Positions 1 through 8,923 of a DNA stretch of 64,000 nt are shown in pieces. The notes under the pieces were generated by a model. That model did no database searches. It was not told the DNA's origin and was given only the letters and a program-made list of their open reading frames with translations. Location of the stretch: positions 1 through 64,000 of the forward strand of contig NZ_SCFN01000012.1 of the NCBI RefSeq assembly GCF_004138285.1. Reading direction: 5' to 3'. The stretch comes from Gottfriedia acidiceleris (GTDB taxonomy: Bacteria; Bacillota; Bacilli; Bacillales; Bacillaceae_G). Position numbers and translations under genes: made by a program. The first letter of the stretch is position 1; each line of letters begins with the position of its first letter.

Positions 1-39
1 TCCAAGCTTCGGTCGTGGGTTCGATTCCCATCACCCGCT
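1..39 (+). tRNA. tRNA-Gly(TCC), 3' part only
   Basis: The window opens inside the anticodon loop (TCC at 1-3). The 3' anticodon arm, a T arm with GGTTCGATTCC and the acceptor half CACCCGC plus discriminator T follow. No CCA is encoded. The 5' half lies outside the window. Confidence 0.85.
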
Positions 40-55
40 TTTTATAAAATTTAAT

Positions 56-132
<77 letters not shown>

Positions 133-152
133 TTATATTTATAATTAATTTT

Positions 153-227
153 TCCGCAGTAGCTCAGTGGTAGAGCACTCGGCTGTTAACCGAGTGGTCG
201 TAGGTTCGAATCCTACCTGCGGAGCCA
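153..227 (+). tRNA. tRNA-Asn(GTT)
   Basis: A 75-nt cloverleaf. Acceptor TCCGCAG pairs with CTGCGGA, the anticodon GTT is at 185-187, the T loop is GTTCGAATC, and CCA is encoded. Confidence 0.96.
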
Positions 228-233
228 TATGAT

Positions 234-324
234 AGAGAAGTACCCAAGTGGCTCAAGGGGCGCCCCTGCTAAGGGTGTAGATCGGGTAACCGGTGCGAGG
301 GTTCGAATCCCTTCTTCTCTGCCA
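234..324 (+). tRNA. tRNA-Ser(GCT)
   Basis: A 91-nt class II tRNA with a long variable arm. Acceptor AGAGAAG pairs with CTTCTCT, discriminator G, CCA encoded at 322-324, anticodon GCT at 268-270. Confidence 0.95.
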
Positions 325-334
325 TTTTTTTTTT

Positions 335-406
335 GGCCCGTTGGTCAAGCGGTTAAGACACCGCCCTTTCACGGCGGTAACACGGGTTCGAGTCCCGTAC
401 GGGTCA
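335..406 (+). tRNA. tRNA-Glu(TTC)
   Basis: A 72-nt cloverleaf. Acceptor GGCCCGT pairs with ACGGGTC (one G-T pair), discriminator A, anticodon TTC at 368-370, no encoded CCA. It is the last gene of the array. Confidence 0.95.
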
Positions 407-413
407 TATCTAA

Positions 414-458
414 AGCTCAGTTATTTGTGATAACACAGGTAACTGAGTTTTTTATTTG
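414..458 (+). terminator. Terminator of the tRNA array
   Basis: CTCAGTTA (416-423) is exactly complementary to TAACTGAG (440-447) and is followed by a T-rich run. It closes the tRNA operon. Confidence 0.85.
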
Positions 459-765
459 TCTTTTATTAGGACTTTAGTTAACGATATTTAATTGAATCCG
501 TTTGTCTTCATTATGTTAGAGTGTTCTTCGTTCGTTTTAAGATGTACAGGGCGTTATCGTTTCGAATTAAAGCTTTGTTTTATACAAAATGTCTTAGAAG
601 CTAAAGGTAGAAGCCTATTTCATAACTCAGAATAGCAAAAAGTTAGTGTTTTAGCGTTAAACTCCATAAAGATTGATTTAATAACTAATTTTCTCTTGTG
701 TATGAAAAAACGGACTAACTGAATTGTTAATCTGAATATTAGTAACCTTTGCTTTAAACGGTTAC
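459..765. other. Non-coding gap after the tRNA array
   Basis: I see no open reading frame with a plausible start and ribosome binding site, and no RNA family I recognise. The stretch is AT-rich. Confidence 0.5.
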
Positions 766-1125
766 TTAATCATTCTTTATCATTTTTTGATACGCTTTAA
801 TTTCATCATCTAAAAAGACATTAGTTGCTAGCCGTTTCACTCGACTCCAGTATTCTTTGAATTCGTTATATTCATATCCTTGTTCCTCAATAAAATCAAC
901 TAAACAATCAACTAAACTGCCTCCATTAAGAAAATTAGGGTAAGCTACATCTCAATAAATATTCCCTTGTAGATTCAATATGTTTTCTGTCTCTTTTACA
1001 AATAAAGTAATGGAAACAGCACATCGCAGTCATAGCTCTCCACGGTCTCGCTATTCTCCTTTTCCATTAATCTTCATTCGGGTCACATATTCTTCATTTT
1101 CAATCCTAATAGCCCTTTCACTCAT
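766..1125 (-). pseudogene. Decayed gene for a ~120-residue protein of unknown family
   Basis: Read on the minus strand, this stretch has coding character but is broken. The last ~70 codons encode ...NILNLQGNIY, an in-frame TGA (952-954), then DVAYPNFLNGGSLVDC and a helical C-terminus ending KAYQKMIKND and TAA at 766-768. Upstream, coding-like sequence changes frame around 1020-1060 (MSERAIRIENEEYVTRMKI runs to a stop; a neighbouring frame continues ENSETVESYDCDV). At least one frameshift plus one nonsense codon are therefore present. The start at 1125 has no clear ribosome binding site. I do not recognise the family. The forward ORF over the same bases looks like its shadow. Confidence 0.55.
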
Positions 1126-1242
1126 TTTAAGATGGTTTATTAACTATTATCCTTATTCCGAAGAAAATTAGAAAGCAAGAAATTGAAAGCAGGCGCATTA
1201 TCTTAGTGTTAAAATGTGAATAGCTAAAGAAGAGGTGATTAA

Positions 1243-1797
1243 ATGAACGGATTAAATAAACAGGTCATGTGGAATGCAGTTGAATCATGCGATGAAAACT
1301 ATGATGGAGTATTTATTTATGCAGTTAAGTCCACGGGGATCTGTTGTAAACCTTCGTGTAGGTCAAGAACCCCATTAAAAGAAAATGTATCATATTATCC
1401 GTCATTTTCTTTGGCAATTAATGATGGATACCGTCCATGTAAAAGATGTCGTCCTGATTTACTTCACTCAAATGAAGAGGATATTATTTTATCAGCTAAA
1501 CATATTATTGAAAAAGAATATCGAAATAGCTTAACATTGGATCGGTTAGCAATTGAAGTTGGAGTAAGTAAGTTTCACTTGCAAAGATTATTTAAAAAAT
1601 CCACGGGTTTATCGCCGTTAGAATACGCAACTAAGTTAAGAATGAGAGAAGCTTTGAGATTATTACGAGATACTGAGAAAGCCATAACTGAAATAGCGCA
1701 TATTCTTGGTTTTAAAGGCTCGGCACATTTTTCAAGCATGTTTCGTCATCATTTTAATTACACTCCAACTGCATTCAGAAAGGGGTTAAATAAATGA
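1243..1797 (+). CDS. adaA: AdaA-type methylphosphotriester-DNA methyltransferase and activator
   Basis: Repair-linked regulator of the adaptive response to DNA alkylation. In the Ada family the N-terminal zinc domain takes a methyl group from a phosphotriester onto a cysteine, which turns the protein into an activator. The 184 residues contain the four zinc cysteines C35, C39, C66 and C69 (CKPSC, then PCKRC), followed by an AraC-type double helix-turn-helix (~80-182) with the ending GFKGSAHFSSMFRHHF. The O6-methylguanine transferase half is absent, as in B. subtilis AdaA. The start is preceded by AAGAGGTGATTAA. The stop overlaps the start of the next gene (ATGA), so the two are probably translationally coupled. 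No adaB is seen nearby. Confidence 0.9.
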   Translation: MNGLNKQVMWNAVESCDENYDGVFIYAVKSTGICCKPSCRSRTPLKENVSYYPSFSLAINDGYRPCKRCRPDLLHSNEEDIILSAKHIIEKEYRNSLTLDRLAIEVGVSKFHLQRLFKKSTGLSPLEYATKLRMREALRLLRDTEKAITEIAHILGFKGSAHFSSMFRHHFNYTPTAFRKGLNK

Positions 1798-2693
1798 AAT
1801 TAAAAGATGGATTAGCTTTATTTAGCCTAGCTGCATTATGGGGAGCTTCATTTTTATTTATTCGAATAGCCTCACCAGTTTTTGGTCCAATTTTAACAAT
1901 ACAAGGAAGAGTTACTATAGCTGCGTTTGCCCTGGTGCTATATTTGGTTATTACTAAAAAGCAATTACACTTTAAAAAGAGATGGAGACAATATTTAATA
2001 ATAGGGGCATTAAATGCAGCAATTCCATTTACATTAATAGCTACATCAGCATTGCATTTGACAGCCTCAATGTCATCAATTCTAAACTCCTTGACACCAT
2101 TATTTACAGCGCTAGTTGTCTTTTTATGGACGAAAGAAAAGTTGAGTATGCGAAAGTGGACTGGAATAATTGTGGGAGTAATAGGAGTGATCTTGCTAGT
2201 AGGATGGAGTTCAATTCCGTTTACTTATGATGTTAAAATAGCAATTGGACTAGCGGTTTTGTCGACTATTTCATATGGAATTGCAGGAGTTTATGCAAAG
2301 AAAGCATTTGTTGGGGTACCACCACTTTCACTTGCAGCTGGTCAACAAATTGGTGCTGCAATTTTACTTTTACCTTTTACATTTCTAAATTTCACTGTAT
2401 CTACAGATAAAATATCGGGAGTTGCTATATTGGCAGTTCTAGGATTAGCATTATTTTGTACTGCTATAGCATATTTATTGTATTTTTATCTAATCGAAAG
2501 TGTTGGGCCAACCAAAACTTTAAGTGTTACTTTTCTAATACCTGTGTTTGGAATGATCTGGGGAGTTCTTATTTTGAAAGAACATATTACATTAGGAATG
2601 TTGTTTGGTTTTCTTGTCATTTTATGTGGTGTATATCTGATTTCAGATATTCGTTTAGGTGTAGTATCGTCAAGAAAGCGAATGCAAGTCTAA
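1794..2693 (+). CDS. EamA/DMT-family membrane transporter
   Basis: A 299-residue integral membrane protein with about ten hydrophobic segments arranged as two EamA repeats (roughly 5-135 and 148-285). The N-terminal AALWGASFLFIR pattern is typical of the drug/metabolite transporter superfamily. The substrate cannot be read from sequence; members export amino acids, nucleosides or drugs. It starts inside the stop codon of adaA, which suggests co-expression with the alkylation response. A terminator follows at about 2710. Confidence 0.85.
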   Translation: MKLKDGLALFSLAALWGASFLFIRIASPVFGPILTIQGRVTIAAFALVLYLVITKKQLHFKKRWRQYLIIGALNAAIPFTLIATSALHLTASMSSILNSLTPLFTALVVFLWTKEKLSMRKWTGIIVGVIGVILLVGWSSIPFTYDVKIAIGLAVLSTISYGIAGVYAKKAFVGVPPLSLAAGQQIGAAILLLPFTFLNFTVSTDKISGVAILAVLGLALFCTAIAYLLYFYLIESVGPTKTLSVTFLIPVFGMIWGVLILKEHITLGMLFGFLVILCGVYLISDIRLGVVSSRKRMQV

Positions 2694-2709
2694 TAAGCCT
2701 TTAAATAAT

Positions 2710-2752
2710 AATGCAAAAAAAGGATTTTCGTAAAAACGAAGATCCTTTTTAC
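2710..2752 (+). terminator. Terminator after the adaA-eamA pair
   Basis: AAAAGGATTTTCG and CGAAGATCCTTTT form an imperfect stem around TAAAAA, followed by a T run. Confidence 0.75.
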
Positions 2753-2845
2753 TATATTACGATTATTATTTTATTGAGATAAAAATAAGTCCAACCAAAG
2801 GAGGTAGCACAACTCGGAAACTAATGATATTGACACGAGCTTTAG

Positions 2846-3060
2846 TTATTTTGAAGTGAACCTATGTATCTCAATAATTTTATTAAATTGCCTAAAACGT
2901 AAGTCAGATAATTTAATTCCACTATTTTGATCAATATATATTGTTGCTTGGTCTTCCATATTACCGAATAAATAAGAATTAGTTTAGAGATAATTTTTAC
3001 TTTTGCATCTGAATTTCCTAATAATTTGTGATGAGCTTCTAAATATTTTTGTCAAAAAAA
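2846..3060 (-). pseudogene. Possible degraded minus-strand coding remnant
   Basis: On the minus strand, 2846-2983 reads YLFGNMEDQATIYIDQ... to a stop with coding-like composition, and just upstream another frame reads QKYLEAHHKLLGNSDAKVK. Together they suggest a small frameshifted gene without an intact start. The evidence is compositional only and the family is unrecognised. The rest of 2753-3250 shows nothing else I can support. Confidence 0.25.
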
Positions 3061-3260
3061 ACTCTCCCTTACAATTCGACAATATTCTACAATTCTTTTT
3101 AAATACAAAGTTTATATGAGATAAAAGTGTGAAATATGTATGAATTTTTATGAAAAATCAAAAATTTACAAATTGTTACAAGGGAATTTTAAAATATTAT
3201 GTATAAATATACATAAATATTCGTTCGACAAATTCGACATTTTTACGACAAGTGCAATAA

Positions 3261-3274
3261 TGACAACGGTTTCA
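3261..3274 (+). promoter_or_regulatory. cre (CcpA operator) candidate upstream of glgB
   Basis: TGACAACGGTTTCA fits the degenerate Bacillus cre consensus TGWNANCGNTNWCA at every defined position. It lies about 115 bp before glgB, so carbon catabolite control of the glycogen operon by CcpA is inferred. Confidence 0.55.
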
Positions 3275-3390
3275 TGAATGGTTATTCATTTTCCAAAAAA
3301 TGTTTTTGAATTTTTTTTGCATAAAAACAAGGTGAATATATATATTTGTAGAATATTAAGAGATAGAAGAATTTAAGAGATTGTAATGAG

Positions 3391-5328
3391 GTGAGGATGT
3401 TGCTTTTGACACGGCCAACTGAGTTTGATGTGCATTTATTCCATGAGGGAAGTTTATTCCATAGTCATGAATGCTTTGGGGCACATGTAGTAAAAAAAGG
3501 GAATAAAGTTGGAACTACTTTTACAGTGTGGGCTCCACATGCGAAAGGTGTCTCAGTTGTTGGGGACTTTAATAGTTGGAATGGTTCTGAACATAAAATG
3601 GAAAAGTTGAACAATCAAGGGATTTGGACGATATATATCCCCGAAATAGGTCATGGGACGATATACAAATATGAAATTTCAACCAAACATGGTGAAGTTT
3701 TATTAAAAAGTGATCCTTTTGCTTTCTATAGTGAACTTCGACCAAGCACAGCTTCGATTGTTTATGATCTTTCGGGTTATAAATGGAAAGATGCAAAATA
3801 TCGTAAGCAGAAATTTAAAAAGTCGGTATATGAAGAACCAGTTTTAATTTATGAAGTGCATTTAGGGTCTTGGAAAAAGAAGGAAAACGGTGATTTCTAC
3901 ACTTATGCAGAGCTAGCGACAGAACTAATTCCATATGTAAAAGATCATGGTTTTACACATATTGAAATATTACCATTAGTAGAACATCCATATGATCGTT
4001 CTTGGGGGTATCAAGGAGTAGGATATTTTTCTTCTACTAGTCGATATGGAAATCCTCATGAACTAATGAGCTTTATTGACGAATGCCACCAGCACGGATT
4101 AGGAGTCATTATGGATTGGGTACCTGGTCATTTTTGTAAGGATGCACACGGATTATACATGTTTGATGGTGAACCGACATATGAATATGAAGGTTATGAT
4201 GCTAGAGAAAATGAAGTATGGGGAACAGCGAATTTTGATTTATCAAAACCAGAAGTAAAATCATTTCTTATTTCAAACGCCTTATATTGGATGGAATATT
4301 TTCATATTGATGGTTTCCGAGTAGACGCTGTTGCAAATATTTTATATTGGAAAAATAGAAATGAAGAGAATCCTTTTGCAACTTCTTTTTTAAGAAGGTT
4401 AAATGAAGCGGTTTTTGAACATGATCCTCAAGTATTAATGATTGCAGAAGATTCTACGGATTGGCCATTAGTTACTGCACCTACATACGAAGGTGGATTA
4501 GGTTTTAATTTTAAGTGGAATATGGGTTGGATGAATGACGTTTTAACTTATATGGAGACTCACCCAACGGAAAGAAAGCATCATCATAATCAGATGACTT
4601 TCTCGTTTTTATATGCCTTCTCAGAAAATTTTGTTTTACCTTTTTCACATGATGAAGTAGTACATGGTAAGAAATCTTTGCTAAATAAAATGCCAGGTAC
4701 ATATGAGGAAAAGTTTGCTCAATTAAGAGTACTATTTGGTTATTATTTATCTCATCCAGGTAAGAAGCTCTTATTTATGGGAAGTGAATTTGGGCAATTT
4801 GATGAGTGGAAGGATTTAGAGCAAGTTGATTGGATGATTAAAGATTATGAAAATCATTCCAAGATGAACAAATATTTCAAAGAATTATTATCAATTTATA
4901 AAAAAAATAAATCACTTTATGAAGTTGACAATCATTGGGATGGATTTTCATGGATTGATGCAAATAATGCAGATCAAAGTGTATTTTCATTTATCCGTAA
5001 AGGAAAAAACAAAGATGATTATGTCATCGTAATCTGTAATTTTAGAGAAATTTCTTATGACACATATCGAATTGGAGTACCTGCAAAACATCGATATAAA
5101 GAATTGCTTTCAAGTGACTATATACAATTTGGTGGCGATAGTAAAATAAATCGTTCTGCCATTGAATCAGAAGAAATACCATTCCATGGTTTACCATACA
5201 GTATTGAAATAGCATTACCTGCCTTTAGTTTTACAATCATTCGTCCAGTTAAAATGCGAAAGGGGATTAGCAGCAATGGTTCAGAAAAAATGCGTAGCAA
5301 TGTTACTAGCAGGGGGAAAAGGGAGTAG
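3391..5328 (+). CDS. glgB: 1,4-alpha-glucan branching enzyme
   Basis: Makes alpha-1,6 branches in glycogen in the cytoplasm (GH13). The N-terminal CBM48-like domain ([10 protein letters not shown]) precedes a GH13 barrel with GFRVDAVAN (nucleophile Asp), MIAEDST (acid/base Glu) and FSHDEVVHG, plus the branching-enzyme signature [14 protein letters not shown]. Length and sequence resemble B. subtilis GlgB (~627 residues). The start is uncertain: GTG 3391 is the outermost, but the Shine-Dalgarno GAGGTGAGG (3388-3396) better serves TTG at 3400 or 3406, giving [12 protein letters not shown] as the N-terminus. It is first in glgBCDAP, and its 3' end overlaps glgC by 53 nt. Confidence 0.93.
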   Translation: MRMLLLTRPTEFDVHLFHEGSLFHSHECFGAHVVKKGNKVGTTFTVWAPHAKGVSVVGDFNSWNGSEHKMEKLNNQGIWTIYIPEIGHGTIYKYEISTKHGEVLLKSDPFAFYSELRPSTASIVYDLSGYKWKDAKYRKQKFKKSVYEEPVLIYEVHLGSWKKKENGDFYTYAELATELIPYVKDHGFTHIEILPLVEHPYDRSWGYQGVGYFSSTSRYGNPHELMSFIDECHQHGLGVIMDWVPGHFCKDAHGLYMFDGEPTYEYEGYDARENEVWGTANFDLSKPEVKSFLISNALYWMEYFHIDGFRVDAVANILYWKNRNEENPFATSFLRRLNEAVFEHDPQVLMIAEDSTDWPLVTAPTYEGGLGFNFKWNMGWMNDVLTYMETHPTERKHHHNQMTFSFLYAFSENFVLPFSHDEVVHGKKSLLNKMPGTYEEKFAQLRVLFGYYLSHPGKKLLFMGSEFGQFDEWKDLEQVDWMIKDYENHSKMNKYFKELLSIYKKNKSLYEVDNHWDGFSWIDANNADQSVFSFIRKGKNKDDYVIVICNFREISYDTYRIGVPAKHRYKELLSSDYIQFGGDSKINRSAIESEEIPFHGLPYSIEIALPAFSFTIIRPVKMRKGISSNGSEKMRSNVTSRGKRE

Positions 5329-6403
5329 ATTAAGTTCTTTAACAAAAGAACTAGCAAAACCAGCCGTAGCTTTCGGAGGTAAATATCGAATAATAGATTT
5401 TACTTTAAGTAATTGCACAAATTCAGGTATTGATACTGTTGGGGTGCTAACCCAATATCAGCCACTAGTACTAAACTCATATATTGGTATAGGAAGTGCA
5501 TGGGATTTAGATCGCTTAAATGGTGGGGTAACTGTTTTACCACCATATTCAGAAGCATCTGGAGTTAAATGGTATACAGGTACTGCAAGTGCAATTTATC
5601 AAAATTTAAATTATATAAAGCAATATCAGCCTGAATATGTGTTGATTCTTTCAGGTGATCATATTTATAAGATGGATTATAGTAAAATGTTAGACTATCA
5701 TGTTGAAAAAGAGGCAGATGTATCTATTTCTGTTATCGAAGTTCCGATTGATGAAGCTAGCCGTTTCGGAATTATGAATACAAATGATGAAATGGATATT
5801 ATAGAATTTGAAGAAAAACCTCAATATCCGAAGAGTAATTTAGCATCAATGGGAATTTATATTTTTAAATGGAATGTTTTAAAAGAGTTTTTAGAGATGG
5901 ATGATCGCAATCCTGAATCAAGTAATGACTTTGGTAAAGACGTTATTCCACTTTTATTAGAAGAAAAGAAAAAAGTAGTTGCTTATCCTTTCAAAGGTTA
6001 TTGGAAAGACGTTGGTACAGTAAAAAGCTTATGGGAAGCAAATATGGATTTATTAAATGAAGATAGTGAACTAAATATATATGACCGTGATTGGCGCATA
6101 TATTCAGTTAATCCAAATCAACCACCACAATATATTGCACCTACGGCAATCGTTGAAGACTCTCTAATTAATGAGGGGTGTGTTGTTGAAGGGTTTATAT
6201 CACATTCTGTATTATTCCAAGGTGTAACAATCGGAGAAGGCAGTATGATAAAAGATTCTGTCGTAATGCCAGGTTGTGTTATTGGAAAAGATGTTCGAAT
6301 CGAAAACGCAGTAGTAGCTCCTGGAATGGTTATTCCTGATGGAAGTCTTTTAGGTCCTGAGAAAGATTATGAAGAGGTAATTCTAGTTACAAGCGAAGAA
6401 TAA
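5276..6403 (+). CDS. glgC: Glucose-1-phosphate adenylyltransferase, catalytic subunit
   Basis: Forms ADP-glucose from ATP and glucose-1-phosphate, the committed step of bacterial glycogen synthesis. The 375 residues show the nucleotidyltransferase motif [14 protein letters not shown] near the N-terminus, [11 protein letters not shown] (metal-binding Asp), EEKP, and a C-terminal left-handed beta-helix of hexapeptide repeats (from ~290). The start ATG follows AAAGGGG by about 10 nt and lies inside the glgB reading frame, typical of tight operon packing. It probably forms a mixed complex with GlgD. Confidence 0.95.
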   Translation: MVQKKCVAMLLAGGKGSRLSSLTKELAKPAVAFGGKYRIIDFTLSNCTNSGIDTVGVLTQYQPLVLNSYIGIGSAWDLDRLNGGVTVLPPYSEASGVKWYTGTASAIYQNLNYIKQYQPEYVLILSGDHIYKMDYSKMLDYHVEKEADVSISVIEVPIDEASRFGIMNTNDEMDIIEFEEKPQYPKSNLASMGIYIFKWNVLKEFLEMDDRNPESSNDFGKDVIPLLLEEKKKVVAYPFKGYWKDVGTVKSLWEANMDLLNEDSELNIYDRDWRIYSVNPNQPPQYIAPTAIVEDSLINEGCVVEGFISHSVLFQGVTIGEGSMIKDSVVMPGCVIGKDVRIENAVVAPGMVIPDGSLLGPEKDYEEVILVTSEE

Positions 6404-6451
6404 GAGGTGGCTCATTCCTCAAATAGAAAAATAGATTGAGAGGGTTATTTG

Positions 6452-7471
6452 ATGAAACATACTATGCTAGGAATAATTGAGGCGTCAACACATTTTGAAT
6501 CTTTAAAGCCGTTAACACAGCATCGACCATTAGCAACACTTCCTTATGCAGGTCGATATCGTTTAATCGATTTTATGTTAAGTAATATGGTGAACTCGGG
6601 TATTACGAGTGTCGCTGTATTTCCTGATCAACCTTATCGATCAATTATTGATCACTTAGGCTCCGGTAAACATTGGGACTTAAATCGTAAAAAGGATGGA
6701 CTATTTATTTTTACGCCAGAGCCAACTGATGGAGCTTTTGGTACATTCGATTTCATCGAAAAGCATATTCAATTTTTACAACGTTCTACTCAAAAGTATG
6801 TAGTAGTAGCAAATACTTATACAATTTGTTCTGTGGATTTTAGACCAGTTTTAAAGAGACATATCGAAACAAATGCACAAATTACTGAGTTAAAGCAGTT
6901 CGGTAAATCTTTAAATATCTATATCCTTGAAAAAGAGTTATTGTTAAAGCTTTTTGAAAACTTCCACGAAAAAGGCTATGAAACAATTATGGACGTTGTA
7001 CGTGATCAAAATAATGAGGTTGAACTAAGTGCGTATGAAATACCTCAACAAGTTGCAATCATTCAAACAATTGAGGATTATTTCGAGCAAAGTATGAAAT
7101 TATTAAATCCTGAGATATGGAATCAATTATTCTTAAAATCTTATCCTGTCTTTACTAAGGTTAAAGATGAGCCACCAACAAAATATTCAAAAGAAGCAAT
7201 TGTAAAAAATTCAATTGTAGCTAATGGATGTGAAATTGAAGGAACGGTTGAAAATAGTATTATTTCAAGAGCTGTGAAAATTGGAAAAAATACGATTATT
7301 CGCAATTGTGTTGTTATGCAAAAATCAAACATTGGAGATAATTGTATATTAGATGGCGTTATATTAGATAAAGATGTTCGAATTGAAGATGGTGTTGAAA
7401 TAAAAGGAAGCTTAAGTGAGCCAGTAGTGCTTCAAAAAGGTTCAGTCCAAGGAGCGTTGATTCAGTGGTAA
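6452..7471 (+). CDS. glgD: Glucose-1-phosphate adenylyltransferase-like subunit GlgD
   Basis: A paralogue of GlgC, thought in Bacillus and other Firmicutes to modulate the GlgC/GlgD complex. The 339 residues keep the general fold ([15 protein letters not shown], then a C-terminal hexapeptide helix) but lack the GGxGxRL phosphate-binding loop seen in GlgC, so it is unlikely to be catalytic alone. ATG 6452 lies 8 nt after GAGAGG and is preferred to the adjacent TTG at 6449. It ends 7 nt inside glgA. Confidence 0.92.
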   Translation: MKHTMLGIIEASTHFESLKPLTQHRPLATLPYAGRYRLIDFMLSNMVNSGITSVAVFPDQPYRSIIDHLGSGKHWDLNRKKDGLFIFTPEPTDGAFGTFDFIEKHIQFLQRSTQKYVVVANTYTICSVDFRPVLKRHIETNAQITELKQFGKSLNIYILEKELLLKLFENFHEKGYETIMDVVRDQNNEVELSAYEIPQQVAIIQTIEDYFEQSMKLLNPEIWNQLFLKSYPVFTKVKDEPPTKYSKEAIVKNSIVANGCEIEGTVENSIISRAVKIGKNTIIRNCVVMQKSNIGDNCILDGVILDKDVRIEDGVEIKGSLSEPVVLQKGSVQGALIQW

Positions 7472-8898
7472 ATGTTTTATATATTGTTTCAGAGTGTGTA
7501 CCATTTGTTAAATCGGGAGGGCTTGCAGATGTTGCAGGCGCTCTCCCTAAGTATTTAAATAAACTAAATACGAATGTAAGAGTAATGCTTCCATTCTACT
7601 CGTTAATTCCCGCTAAATTTAGAGAAGAAGCTAAGCTGGTAAAAGAGCTATCTATAAATCTAGGCTGGAGAAAACAGTATTGTGGTTTATTTGAATTGAA
7701 AGTAGAAGGAACAACTTATTATTTTATTGATAACGAGTACTATTTCAATCGAGATAAGTTGTATGGTCATTTTGATGATGGAGAACGTTTTGCATTCTTT
7801 TCTTTAGCTGCAATTGAATGCATTAAAGAATTAGATTTTAAACCTGATGTAATACACTGTCATGATTGGCATACAGCAATGATCCCATTTTTCATGAAAG
7901 AGTATGGTGCATTAAAAGATATTAATCCAAAAATGAAATCTGTTTTTACAATCCATAACCTTCAATTCCAAGGCGTATTTTCAAAAGAAGTAATGGACGA
8001 TATGTTAGGAATCGATGAACAATATTTTCGCGATGACTATTTGAAATTTTACGATTGCATCAATTTTATGAAAGCTGGAATTATTTCAAGTGATTTCGTA
8101 ACAACTGTTAGTCCAACATATAAAGAAGAAATTAAGCATGAATTTTTTGGAGAGCAATTAGATGGACTATTACGTGAGCAAGATCACAAACTTTTTGGGA
8201 TTGTAAACGGAATTGATGAAACAATTTATAATCCAGCTACTGATCGAAAAATTTACTCTAATTACGATGAGTTTACAATCGAAAATAAAACAGAAAATAA
8301 ATTGAAATTGCAGGAGTCGCTTGCATTAAAAATGGATGAAAATATTCCTATCATTGCAATGGTTTCTCGATTAACAAGTCAAAAAGGCATTGATCTCATT
8401 CAACACGTATTCCCTCAAATTATGGATCATAATGTCCAAGTAGTAATTTTAGGTTCCGGTGATGAAGAATTCGAGAACTTTTTTAAAGCAATGGAGCATA
8501 ACTACTACGATAAAGTAAGAGCTTATATTGGATTTGATGAAGGCTTTGCTCATCAGATTTATGCAGGTGCAGATTTATTCCTAATGCCTTCATTATTTGA
8601 GCCATGTGGACTAGGTCAGCTAATTGCGATGAAGTACGGGTGCGTTCCAATCGTAAGAGAGACTGGGGGGCTAAATGATACTGTCCAGTCATATAATGAA
8701 GAGACGAATAGTGGAAATGGTTTTACCTTCACTAACTATAATGCTCACGATATGCTTCACACAGTTGAACGTGGATTGAGTATTTATGAGAATAAAAAAC
8801 ATTGGAAATCAGTCAGAAGGAATGCAATTAGAAGAGATTCAAGTTGGTTAAAATCTGCTAAAGAATATGCAAAATTATATATGCAGTCTTCAAAGTAA
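7465..8898 (+). CDS. glgA: Glycogen synthase (ADP-glucose)
   Basis: Transfers glucose from ADP-glucose to the non-reducing end of glycogen (GT5). The 477 residues show the N-terminal [14 protein letters not shown] loop that binds ADP-glucose and a C-terminal [17 protein letters not shown] motif with the conserved Glu. The length is usual for bacterial GlgA. It starts at GTG 7465, ten bases after AAGGAG and overlapping the end of glgD, so translational coupling is likely. Confidence 0.95.
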   Translation: MVNVLYIVSECVPFVKSGGLADVAGALPKYLNKLNTNVRVMLPFYSLIPAKFREEAKLVKELSINLGWRKQYCGLFELKVEGTTYYFIDNEYYFNRDKLYGHFDDGERFAFFSLAAIECIKELDFKPDVIHCHDWHTAMIPFFMKEYGALKDINPKMKSVFTIHNLQFQGVFSKEVMDDMLGIDEQYFRDDYLKFYDCINFMKAGIISSDFVTTVSPTYKEEIKHEFFGEQLDGLLREQDHKLFGIVNGIDETIYNPATDRKIYSNYDEFTIENKTENKLKLQESLALKMDENIPIIAMVSRLTSQKGIDLIQHVFPQIMDHNVQVVILGSGDEEFENFFKAMEHNYYDKVRAYIGFDEGFAHQIYAGADLFLMPSLFEPCGLGQLIAMKYGCVPIVRETGGLNDTVQSYNEETNSGNGFTFTNYNAHDMLHTVERGLSIYENKKHWKSVRRNAIRRDSSWLKSAKEYAKLYMQSSK

Positions 8899-8923
8899 AA
8901 ATCTTTTAGGGCGAGGTGATTCC

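Noticed and set aside
229-477. Forward 82-codon ORF over the tRNA array end
   Set aside because: It runs through tRNA-Ser, tRNA-Glu and their terminator; those RNA genes explain the sequence.
980-1171. Forward 63-codon ORF
   Set aside because: No ribosome site; it is antisense to the decayed gene at 766-1125.
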